From Nautilus pompilius (Eukaryota > Mollusca > Cephalopoda > Nautilida > Nautilidae): a stretch of DNA of 64,000 bases. The translations under genes and the position numbers were made by a program. The stretch's first letter is position 1. The number at the start of each line of letters is the position of its first letter. The notes below the pieces were generated by a model. That model was not told the DNA's origin, made no database searches, and was given only the letters and a program-made list of their open reading frames with translations. Location of the stretch: positions 62,001 to 126,000 of the forward strand of contig JACATO010002209.1 of the NCBI GenBank assembly GCA_018389105.1, in the 5' to 3' direction. Shown piece after piece: positions 1-12,900 of this stretch.

Positions 1-697
1 ACAGCATAAGCTCTCAGAATATTGTTACATGGCTCTGTGGTTTTCTGCAGTGCAGGAAGAACTTCAGCCATTGTACTTTTGTTTATTTTGTTTTAATTAT
101 ACACATGTATTATTATTATTGATTAAACGATGTGAAGACAATATAGATTTTATTAATTTGACATTTGAGTGGACTGATAAAGAATGCTGCAGGTAGCAGC
201 TGGTAGTTTAATTGATGGCACACAAAATATTTTTGTCATATGATCAGATTGTCTCTTCCAACAACACAGTAAGCTGAGTGAAACATTTACGACAAATCTG
301 TACAGATGATTCATTTTCTGAAGAAGTCTTATGGATGCCAGTTTGGAACAAGTAAATTTAATGAGTAAGATAGTAACTGTGAAAGTTGAATATGTCTAAA
401 AAATGCAAGTTAATGACCAACTTTGTTTAAAAAAAAAATATTTTAATTTGTTTTTTATATTAAATATTTTCTTTTCTTTCAACTTCACTTTTAAAATTTT
501 ACTTTTAACTAATAAAGTTGGAAAACAACAGATCATTACTCACCTCTTAAATAGCAATGTTTGTGCTACAACCGTGGATTTCACCTAACAAGCTGTCACC
601 ACTCATTTTTACCATCGATTTTATTTCAGAACTTTCTTTTTTTTTCTTCTGTAACATTGCAATGTATTTATTTTATTTTTATTTTATTTTTAACAAG
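1..697 (+). other. Upstream intron, no coding exon seen
   Basis: AT-rich sequence that ends in the acceptor at 696-697. A possible acceptor near 50 is not followed by an open exon with a donor. The short ORFs here are low-complexity and not convincing. The preceding exon of the gene lies outside the window and must end in phase 1. Confidence 0.6.
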
Positions 698-901
698 CTG
701 TCACATGTGCTCCAGCCAGTATTTCACCATCAGTGGTGACAAAGCCAATTGTATCACCCACTACATGGGTTTCTTACCTTTCTTATGTCAATCTAACGTG
801 CAATGTACCTGGAAAAGCCATCTTCACAAGGATGAGGCAGTGCTTATACAACCAGAGTGCAGATGATTATGTTCTGCTGGGAGATGATTATGAGTGTGGA
901 G
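698..901 (+). CDS. SVEP1-like: Exon: sushi (CCP) domain 1
   Basis: Phase 1 at both ends, 204 nt. Acceptor AG at 696-697, donor GTAAGA at 902. Four cysteines (in TCAP, TCNV, QCLY and YECG) have CCP spacing, though the usual tryptophan before Cys4 is missing. It is the first of three consecutive one-exon CCP modules, matching the three sushi domains that precede the HYR pair in SVEP1. Confidence 0.8.
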
Positions 902-3900
902 GTAAGAAGAAAGAAATTTTATAACAGTTATTCACACTGACTAGCCTAGTGTCTTCCTCTGATTCTGCTGTAACTACAGTTCTCTTTAGAATGTCAGGGT
1001 TAGCTTTTAGAAAGAATTACAGTATTTCTCACTAAATTAGTCAGTTTTTACTCAAACAGAAAATTAACATACACTTACTTTCACATAACACAAAATATTT
1101 TAGTGGTGTTTAAGGTATTGATTTTTTAAAATTGAAAATATTTAATTTTTCTCAAAAGAAAGTAAGCGCATATATATTTCTGTACTTAAGGTCTGGAAAT
1201 GATGTAGACTGTTTTGTTGTGTGTGGGTTTTTAAAAGTAGCTTCTGAAAATGTTCTAATATTTTTAAGTGCACACTGACAGTTAAAAAATAACCGAATAC
1301 CATGGAGTAGTTTACTCAGCTAATACTGTTAAACAGAAGACATTAAAATTCCTACATTTGTTGTTGTTTTGCAGTAATTGACTGTGGGCCTCCACCAGTT
1401 ATCCAAGGGTGTGAGAACGATAATACCAGCAGTACTACATTTGGCAGTTCCTACAACGTAAGTGCTGATGACCTGATCAAGATAAAAGGCAGCAGCAGCA
1501 GCAATAACACTATAGTAACATGTGGTGCTGATGGTTATTGGGACTTAGGAGATATTGTTTGTGTTGGTAAGTACTAGCTACAGATGAGACATCAAGTTAT
1601 TGAAAAATCTTTAAATGTTGTTAAACAAAAAAGAAGATAATTTACAATATCAGCTTGAAATTTTATGAATGTTTTCTTATGTCAGAACTATGAAGGACAT
1701 TTTGGCTGCAGGGGTCTGGAGTTAGGTCCTTGTTTATTAAATAGGATGTGCATCAGCAGTGTCTATTTTATATAATAAAGTTAATAGAATAACTAGCTGT
1801 ATTGTCCTCTTATTAAATTCTTTTTCTTTTTTTTTTTCAAAATAAGCATTAAATTTTTTTCCTAACATAGGGTGGCTCAGAAGAGGTTAATTATACACTT
1901 GTTGTTGTTGTTTTTTTAATGTAGTCAGATAAGTTAATGGCAGATTTTATAACAGTTAAGAATAGACCATGTATTGAATTTACTATCTATACACTATCCA
2001 AAATCACTGTGCTGTTGTGTTTAAAATAGAATTTATATTTTCTTTCTGGTAGAAGTGATTCTGCTTGTTACTGTTTTAGTAAATTTTAACATTGGTTACC
2101 ATTCTAATAATTTCTGGACATTTGTCTCCTGTACCTACCTTATTAATTATATTATGTGCATACATATTAACCTGTTAGTTAATGTTTGCTCCAGGAATGA
2201 CATGCAAAGATCCAGGTCACCCTGCGGATGGATTACAGATCATAAGTAGTTTTTACATGAATGGTTTAGCTTCCTTTAACTGTACTAGGAAAGGATATGA
2301 ACCTGAAGACCCTTATCCACTGCTCTGTATAAAGAATAATACAGGTCTGCAGTGGAATGGCTCAGTCCCGAGGTGTGTGGGTAAGTGTGAAAACTGCTTC
2401 TGCCATTATTTGTGTTTGTAATTGGAAAATGCAAAAACCGTCAATAAAAATAATTACAATGTTTGGTTAATTAACAAGAAAAAATATTGTAGCAGTGTGT
2501 ATGCCTTCCTTATTACTTTGATGTTGACTGTAGTTCTAGATTTTTTAAAATACTTATTTCTTATACAACTTTTGTTGTTGTTTTTTTGTTTCTTTTAAAT
2601 AATTCAACATCAAGAAATTATTTTGTTTTACATGTTTTTAATATAATTATTCACCTGTTTTACTTTAGAAAGATTATAATTCAAAATAAAGTTTATTTAT
2701 TAAAGTGAAATACTTTTTTAAAAGTCATTTAGATATTATCCACAGATTATAGGAGAGTTATTTAGCTATTTCTTCAATCTTGCTCATTTTCATTGCCCAT
2801 CTAGAATTTTTTATATGTGAGTTGTTTTTTTATCTTACACTTTCCAATTATTATTTCTAATTTTTTTGTCTTTTAAATAATACAGAGATGCTATAAATGT
2901 GTTCCATTATAGATTTTTGGAGAGTTTTATTTTGAGACAGAGTTGACTACTAAATAAGAAACAGGCTGGATATAACGTGTAGAGAGTATGGATTGCTGAT
3001 ACATGAAGCTAACAAGCAAAATTATTAATTCAGAAAGTATTAGCTCTCATTCAAACATAGTTTGATAATTGTTCAGTTCTAAAAAATGTACAAAAGAGAA
3101 AAATCATCTTAATATGCAAAATCAAGGGTCAAAGCATTTGCGTAGGTAAATGACGAGGAAAGGTATAATCTAAAATCTTCTCATTTTATTGTCCAACTTA
3201 ATCAGATGAGACTGCTATTAATGGTGCTTATCTCTGATATTGTTCTGCACAAAATTAGTTAAATTAATATCTTAACAAAACCACACCAATAAGTTGTAAA
3301 GAACATTTATTTTATCTACTGCATGCAAACGTGACAGAAATTCTGTATGATTTTAAAATTTCCATTAAAGGTATATAGATTTTTTAAATGACTGTTTGAA
3401 TTTTCAAGATATCATTGAATAAGAGATCTTGAATATACACGAGATCTTACCCTTTCCCTATCTCCAAATGTTTTGTGGGTTATTTTGGTGTGGACAAACT
3501 GGTAATGTTTAGTGTAATATTGGAAATTACTTCTTTATAAATATTTCTCTAATTCTGTCCATGGTATCCATTGAATGAATAATTTATAAAAATCTCTTGA
3601 TGTCTACCTTTGTTTGTGGAGGAATATGAATATATCGGTGGTTATGTGCTGGCAACTGCACTGATCATTATCATTAATACTTTGACAGTGCTGTATTGAT
3701 GTATGTAAAATTCAGTACCTGCCACCTTTATTTGATTACCTGCTGTTATTACAATGTTATTTTGTTGTGGAAAATGGTAAATAAAGATAAGCAGTAGAGT
3801 GAAATTCCTTGTGTTATTATTTGTAGAGCCTCTGCACAAAATTTTGTATCAAGCTTTGCTTCATGTTATCCCATATCCCTATGAGAGCTTCCTTAAATTC

Positions 3901-6900
3901 CTTTATATTGGCGGATGGATTGATCATAGTTGACAATCTAGATGATCTCACTAGTGATTGATTGGAAGAACTGAAACATTCTTCTACAGAGAGCAGCTTT
4001 GTCTTTTCACCATGGCAGATTTAAGCCCATACAATGAAACTACTGCCTGCATACTTGACCATGGGTTGGATGCTGCTTTTGTTAGATCTTCAAATCCTGG
4101 TACAACCTTCAGACATGAATTGCTTTATCCTGGACTCCACTTTTGGGTCTTGCCATAGATGGTCTCTGACCCTATCTTTTGAAGCCATGAAGATGAACTT
4201 GGACTGCTTTTTGGCTCATTTCTGTTTCATTATTAGCAAGATAAACTTCATGTTAAATGCATTCTAAGTTGCCTTGTGGAAACAGTAACATTTGTGATAA
4301 AATTGCCACAGATTCATGAATGGTGTTTAGATCTTTAGCATTTTGTCATTGGCTATGGCTGTACACTTATTGGCCTATAACTGGACTCTGGGTGATCAGA
4401 GAAATATCATGGTATTAGTCTGTTTGACCTGGTGATAGTGGACACTACTTATTTCCTTACCTAAATGTTCAATATGTGCATAATCACACCTGAAATATTT
4501 AGATTTCAGTCAGGTGGTAAAATAAACAGGGAAGGGAGGGTAACGTAGTAGTTCATTATAAAGAAGGTGCCTAATACCAAAGAGAAGAGGGCTGATATCA
4601 AAATTGTTTCATCATGAACTTTTAAAAGGCAGGAGGTTATTAGTTTTTAGTTGTGATGGTTTTTAATGACATGGTAAAAATCAATATCATTTGTTAAATT
4701 TCATTATCATTAATAATTCCTTACATTAACATTTAAAAATTAGTTTGATATGTCTTTCTCTCTCTTATGAATGCAAAACGAAATGTAAACCAAGCATGCT
4801 ATAGTTCAGAGACATGATCTTTTTAACTGTCATGTTTGTTTTTCTCTGTTGGCCTAAAAGTTTGGCAAGTGATGTTCTTTGCTTTGTCTTTTCAGATAAG
4901 ATGAAACCAGTGTTTTTTAACTGTTCTCAGACTGTGTTTGTCAAAAGATACAGTATTGCCAACATTTCTGTTCCCAAAGTGGAAGACAATTCTGGTTTAG
5001 TGTCACTACAAGTTACTCCACCAGACTTTCTAAGTGGCAACTACATCATTGACAAAAATTTGACCGTGACCTTTACAGCAAGCGACATGGCAGGAAATGA
5101 GAAGACGTGTGTCATTGAAGTCATTCTTAAGGGTAATATGAATTTTTCTGTGTCAGAACTGAAAACTATTTACTTTCAGATTATTTGATTTTCAACTCTA
5201 TTAAAAGGCAAAAATTGGAACAAGTGCAGAATTTGACAAAGTTTCCATTAGCAGTTTTTGATAAATAAAAGAGAGAACCTGATTATCAATAATGGATGGA
5301 GTGCTTTAAAATTTCATACTGATATTTAGGTGGAAATGGTATATTATCAATTCTCATGAATATATCCAATCAAAACAATAATCAGAATTAAATACAGTTC
5401 TAAAGATTAACTTAAAATTGTTTAGTAAATTTAATTACTTTATTTATAAAAGAAACTTATTTTGCCAATCTTATTTCCAGAATTTATTATTTTGTTAACT
5501 TTATGTTCAAAGCAGAAGAAATAACAATATATAATTAAATAAATAATGAATGAAGCAGATACTAAATAAATTCAGTGAAACTTTATTTTCTCTTCAAGAC
5601 AGAACAAATATTCGTTGTAGTATCCACAGTTGGCACCAATTTAATTCAGCAAACAACATATTAAAACAGCATCATCTACACCATGTTCATTGTTTGATCT
5701 GATTTTCCCAACTTGTTCTGTTACAATCACACTACTGTCAGGGACCTATTGACCTAGAGGGCCAGTAACTAACTTGATTACGACATCTCCCCTTTTTTTC
5801 TTTAAAAGAACAGCCTTTAACGTATAACAAACTAATTCCTTTTACAAACTTTTACATCTACTATCAAATAATTCTGCTGTTTATCCAATATTGCTTATAT
5901 CCATAACTCAAATGTCAAATCACTTACACGTTATAAAACAGTCTTACAACCATTATCCTGTGGCGTTTTTTCTTTCTCTTATAGGCCCTGACAAAACCTG
6001 CAATTTTACTGGACTTCCTCTGTGTACAAGGGTCCAACCCAGTTACTGATGTTTGCTTGTTTAATGACTGTTTGATTTTAGCTATGTTTTGTTTATACTG
6101 CCATTCTAAAAAGATTGTAATACAATGCTATTCCCCTCATGATGGCAAACTGTTTTGGTGTATTAGTCACAATAATGGATTTGCAGTATTCTCCTTTCCA
6201 CGTCTATGAATGGCATAACAATTGTATGATTGTAGCTTTAGATCTCATCGCTTGATTCTCATGAGTGGTTTGGATGTTGCAGAGTACGCATTCACCAGCA
6301 TGTGATGATCGATAATGAGCATCAAATGTGTGTATGTCTATACTGCACCTACCCCAACCCCCACCCCTTTCTGGCTGACTATATCTTTTTTCTGCATTAT
6401 TTATACTATGGCTTTCATCACAAATTATCTGTACTTCAGCATCCTTATCAACGTAAATTTGCCAATGTCTCTGGGTTTGTTAACTCACATTTCAGTCTCT
6501 TGACCACTTGTTGTGCTTGTTCATGTTTCCACATAAAATACACACCTTTGTTAGTCAAATAGTGCAATGACTCCAACATCGTGCAAACGAACGAACTTCT
6601 GCAGTTTGAGGTTTTTTGCAACTCAACTATTGCTTTCACTTTTCTCTTATGAACACCCGCTCCGAGTCTCGATAACACTAATTTGTAGGAGGCTGTTCAC
6701 TTTCAAACCTTTGTCTTTCATCTGTTTTATCACCTCACTCATTAGCTGTGATTCAGTTTCACTACCTATTGCTATATCATCAGATATTCTGCAAACTCTC
6801 AGGATTCTTTGCACTATTTGCTGGATGATCTTGTGGTACTTCTTTAATGGATTGATAATGTCAAACTTTAACTTTTTATATCTGTATTCCCTCTGTGTGT

Positions 6901-9900
6901 GGTGAATATTATTTCTCTTGATTCTTCCTCCAATTTATTTTTATGGTAACCTCATTTACAGTTGTTTAAATCCTGTAACATTTCTTTGACTGATTATTTC
7001 GACCCTTTTTTTTTATGCTTACCCATTTGGTTTGACACATGTCAGTACACCTCAGTCATACCCAGGCTTCTTACTTGTGTTGTCTGAAATAGCAGATTCT
7101 ATCCTGTATACAGCTCTGCAAGCTGAAGTATCAATGCTAATCTCCTTTATTTGATTCTTTTATTATCCAGACTATTGTCAACACCAGGGATAAGTCATTT
7201 TGTCTGCATACAGCTCAGATACATTTAGCTACTTTTTCCACTTTGATCCCACTGTGGATGGGTTGAAGAAACAATCAGTGGGATACTGTTTTTCCCCACT
7301 ATCCATTGTAGCAACTTTTAAAGTTTCACTAATCTAGTTTTTTCTTCCATTCTCATGACCCCCCCCCCAATCAGAACCAGTTTAACTAAGTAAACAACAT
7401 ATTATAACAGTATCACCTTAGCCATGTTCTTTACATTTCCCAACTGTCCCTCGATTCCTTCAACTTATTTTCATTACATTAACACCCTGTCAGGGTAGGG
7501 TAGTCACAAAATTGATTACTACATTTGTATTAAGGTTACAACCTAAAGAAGAATAGAAACGAGCAAATATTGTATTAAGTAAAAGGAAAACAGTTTGGGG
7601 GTAGGAAATTTCCTTCTCTTAGATAACTTCATTAATAGATGCATCTCTGTCATTTTTCTACCTCTGAATTTTTAATGGTGAAATACACCACACCCTTTCT
7701 TAATACAGGAAATAATAATGTTGACGCACATGCAAATGCACAAAAGATACTCTTTTTTCCCACACCTAAAGATGTATTTGCAGTCAAGAAGTTGTTGTGC
7801 TTTCCTACACTGGCCATCAGACGTAAAGAAACATTAAACAGCTCCCTCTCCACCTTTCTAGGATTAAAAAAAAAAACAACTCAAACTTAAAGACTGGTTG
7901 GGAAAAGAGTTTCTTAAAAATATTAAGGCACATCCATCCAAGACAAAGGTCAGGTGTATCGTTTTATTTTTGGCTTCATGAAACTACCAAAGAAAGCTGT
8001 AGAATGTTTTTAAAATTCAAAAAAGGAAACTTCTCAGCATCAACATTACTAACAAAACATTAAATACGCACAATAACACAAACTTTACCTTTATGCATAT
8101 AAACTAACAAATAACATGAAAGAAGTACTTTTCTAGTTTTCAAGTTGCTCTGTGTGAGCTGACTTAAAAAAAGTTTCTTTTTTCTTGACAAAACTATTTC
8201 TCAGTTGAGTGCAGAATTCCTCGATTGATTCTCAAACCTCTTTCTCCCTTTAAACCATGCTTTTTTCGTCTAATTTGTTTCCTCTTCCTTGAGTGCGCCA
8301 GTTCAGTGTTGCCTTTTCATGTACAACAAACTGTCTCATCTGCTGATGGATTGTAAGAAAAATTCCTCATGTTGCCTTCAAAATACAGCAGCATTTTTCA
8401 CCTTTGGAGATTATTTCCACTGTCTCTGAGTGAGTCTGCAATGGCAGCTGCATTCTATCAGGCCCTTTCATGCGCTATTGAGTAGTTTTAACACTGTCTC
8501 TCATTATCCATATCACAGGTAAAATTTAGAACTTAAAACTGCGGTTATAACTAAAAGGGACTTTTAATGAAAATAGTTTCTTAGATCAAAACTGATGCTT
8601 CACTTTTATAATTTGTTTGCCTCTCTTATTTTTTGTTGTTGTTTTATATTTGACAGATGAAGAGCCACCAAAAATATTCTGCCCGCCATTTTACACTGTG
8701 GAGATCAAAGGAGATGAAAGCGATATTTTCACTTTCAACAGAAGTCTAGTGAATGCCTCTGACAACTTGGTGGAACCCACAGTACAATTTAATCCAGTCA
8801 GTGCTATAATAAATAAAGCATACCTAAAGCGGCCACAGATTATCCATGTTAAGGCATCAGATGGGAAATTAGAAGCATCTTGTACCTTTGAGTTTCTTGT
8901 GATGGGTGAGTGAATGTTTCAAAAACAGCAAGTACTGTACACCAGTGTGGAGGTTTTATTCTACAAACTGTAGATAGTGAAAATGCTTTTCATTGCAGGT
9001 GTGAAAATATTGGAACATTTAGTTTGATCCTGAGTAGGGTTGTTATTATCAAGTGATGGTGACATTTGTTTTGTCAGTCAGGCTCAACCTCTTCCCGAGA
9101 TTAGGCAGAATGATGATAAAGATTTTCACATACTTTACATCAGCCTATTGTCAATCTGGAAAACTCATCAGTGGCAGCATGCAATGAACAGAGGTTTGCT
9201 GAGTTTGTACTGGCTAAAGTGGCAAGTCTCACTAAAAGTGTGCAGTTAAGCCAATGAATCAGCGGGTTCTCCATAAACTTGATTATCGTGAAAGAATTGC
9301 TTGAAGTAAAACCTGCTCAGATTTCCAAAACACCTGGATATGTTCAATACAGTTCTGGAGTTCAGTAATGTTTAGTTCTACAATCTTCATTGTCTACAAC
9401 TGAAAACATGCTTGATAAGGTTGGATAGTGCCATGGTTACTACTAAGAATGATTGTCTTCTTTTACCTATTTGGGCTTGACTTTTCCATGTTCAGAAGTG
9501 ATAATGTTTACTGAGGACAATTTGAGCAGTGTTTATCAAATGGATACGGAGTAAACGTAAAGTGACCCTTCAGTTCATTTGTCTACAACCAATGGTTAAA
9601 TATTGGCTTGTAACATGCCATGGTATGGGGTGTCATGTGGGAGGACAGAAAAACTGACCTAGTGTTGATCAAAGGTTGACTCACTCAACACATCATGCTA
9701 CATAGAAATCCTTTCATCTAATCTCTTACTATGGTTTACTGAGAGTCATTTTCACTATAGGGGTCATATTCTTCAGGAAGATGTAAACAATGCCACATTG
9801 TTTGAACAGCCTTTGCATGAACAATACAACAGTCTTCAGCTTCTTTCCTGAATTTTTCAGTTGACATCTCAATAAGAAACTCCAAGCAACCTATCCACAT

Positions 9901-12900
9901 CCATGTAAGGTGAATCAACTGAAGTCTGCACTAACCCACAAGTAGGAGAATCTGGATTAAGTTGTGATGCATAGTCTGATTGATTCAATGCCTAATTTGG
10001 TTCATGCTCTGTTGGATACATAAAAACATACTATAAACTTATTCTTGCAGGAATATTTGTGCTACTTCAAGGCACTAATGAAAACTCAAGTATAATGCTT
10101 GATGCAACTTTACAGTAGGAAGAAAATGGAAGGAAAAATGAAAGTTTTCATTCTTACTCTCTCTGATGAAAATAACTTTAAAATAAAAACTGGCATGCAA
10201 AATGATATATTAGCTTAGGCAAGAGATAGCTATAAGTTGGTGGTTGAGCATCATTCTGAAGTTGTGGTAATTTGAAAGGTGCATTATCATCAGTCTTTTA
10301 ATGTGTCCAGCATATGACTGAACCCCTAAGAGAGGGTGCATAAATTAGATGTGCTCCAAAATTTAGTGGCAAATATATTGTCTAGCTAATGTGGTTATGT
10401 CAGCAACCACGGTGTGTGCCATAAAGGAATGAGCTCTTTGGTTGTATGCTGAAGACGTTTTGAATGCTAAATTTGTGTTGGCCTTGATGATGATATGATA
10501 ATGTCTTCTGTTGTCTGACTAGTTGAATCTTCTGAAGGGTTAAGGATAGTGTACTGAAAAGCAGAAAAGCACAGATATTAGATATTTTCTGTCTGATTGG
10601 AAAGGTATCAATACAAAAAGACTCAAGATTTGATTTTGAAATGTAATTTTGATAGGAAGTCATTGTTATCTAAGCACCATTCAATTTGGTCATTGAAAAC
10701 TCCAGATTTCATGTTTACATCTACATTACAAATATCTGGGATATGAGCAGCAGTGATCCAAACCTATCACACTAATTACAGCAAGTCCAGGTAACTAGAG
10801 CCAAAGAGTTTGAGATGGATAAATGGTGGTTAATGTAATTCACAGCTGTAGTATTATCATTCTGAAATATATGTAAATCAGAAGAATTGGACAAAATTAA
10901 TTAAGTTCTAAAACATTAATGTGTAACATTATAGTCTCTATTCCCCATGCATTCAGAGACTGAACCCCTAACTCTGTCAAGTTGCATCAGTTTGTATACA
11001 TAATGAAATAGGCTGTTTAGTCGACTTAGATAAAAGATGGGGACACATTATTCAACCATCATCACATATTGGGTAAATTCACAGTAGAAACAGTGAAGCC
11101 ATCAAAGTTACCCTCAGCCTGTTTGAATTCCTGAATTTTGACAGCTTCCGGAGCTCTGTAGAGAAGACTTCCAAACTCTACAGCAGGATAGCTCGAGACC
11201 TAGAATTAATACAATGTAGGATATTCCTGCATTTCATGAGCAGTTTGGCCATACTCTTTTCTTTTTTATTCATCTGACAATTTTACAGTCATCAATACAC
11301 AATCAATTACAACACCTAAATAGGAAATATGTTGCAGCAGTGTGAATGATGATTTTGTGGAAATGAACAGTGAACATGGGGTTAGTGAATAATTTGACTC
11401 CTTGTATTCATGATATTCTTGTTTTCATTAAAGTAGCCGGGGCACTGGCATTAGAAGCTTAGTAAAGACCCAGAGACCAGTCCATTAACCTGCAGGTAAA
11501 CTCATACAACACTAAAACTTAACGAATTGTTGCTGTGGGGATCTGCATAGTGATGAGTGTGTAGGTGAAATCTGTTTTTTTATTTAGGGATGTTGGTGAC
11601 AAAAGTCTCTGGTTTCTTTCATATATTTTTGATGTCATCATCAAAGAAAAATGACTGGACTGGCAATTTTCTGAAGCATGACTTCTTGAGTACTATCATA
11701 ATTGTAATAATGACTGATAATTTTTCCAGAGTTGGTGGCGGTTAGCTAGTTGCCCAAAATTAATTCCTTTACTTTTATGTGGCTCTGAGACGTGAATTCT
11801 TGAAATTCTGAATGATCAAGTTTGAGAGTAGATGGACTAGGAGTAGGAGCTGCTTCTGAATCACCAGTAATCCTGTCAGTAGATTTAGTAAGAGGGCTCT
11901 AGAGTTTATCTCTCATTACTGAAAATAAATCTAATTCAGCTTACCCATCTTGAGATCTTTTTTTTTTATCTTTTTGTGTGGTGAATGCATGAGTGGTGCA
12001 TGTGAAAGTTCGTGTATGCGTGTTTATCTCCAAGGAGAAGGGATTGGAGTTGGTGGCTGAAGCCTTGTAGGGGCCGGTGTGGAGCAAGCTCCCGTTAAGA
12101 GTCGTCTGACTAGAGAACCAAACTACAACTGACAGGAATCGTGTATGCACACCTCAAGGTATCATAGTCATAGGACCTCAGCTCAGCTAGTAGAATGTAC
12201 CAGGTGCTCAGTTAACTTTGCATCATTTCTTTCTAAGCAACTTCAGTGTATTAATATTAAACTTTACTTAATTTAGTGCAATGATTCTTATCATTTATAA
12301 TTTCTTATATCTTTTTTTAAAGTTTGTCATAGTTTGCTGTGTAAAGAAAGAATAGTGTTTATTTAGCCCTGATCAGTGAAAAACTGTACTGAATTTATTT
12401 GTTTTAATATTTTTCAGCGGAATCCTGTTCTCCATTAAATTTACCTGAAATTCTTCATGGTAAAAAGGAATGTGTTCCAAAAGGAAGCAGTTTTGAATGT
12501 ACTTTTACCTGCAATAGTGGTTATGTTTTTCCTGACTCAACCAAATCTACTGAATTTGTAACAGAATGCACTAAAGGGAGCAATTGGTCCACGCCTTTGC
12601 CATTTACAGCTTGCACAGGTAACAGGAGGGATATAAGTCTATTGTTGAGTTCTGGTTTGCTGTATAATACACGATTTTTTACAATGGCTGTAGTATATAT
12701 CCGGTACTAGTTACCATTAACTCATAAACCTCTGAATTATTATTGTTCGGGCTTTTTTGTGAAATTATTCACATCAAAGCAGGAAGAATAACCTAAATAT
12801 GCATAGAAATGTAAAATCAAAACAAAGGAGGTGGCAACGGGAAACATATCCAAAATACAACTGAAATTTTTGGATGTAACTTCAATGTCAACACTCTCTT

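Noticed and set aside
557..866. ORFs overlapping exon 1 in other frames
   Set aside because: Only the frame with CCP cysteine spacing and matching phase-1 junctions is supported.
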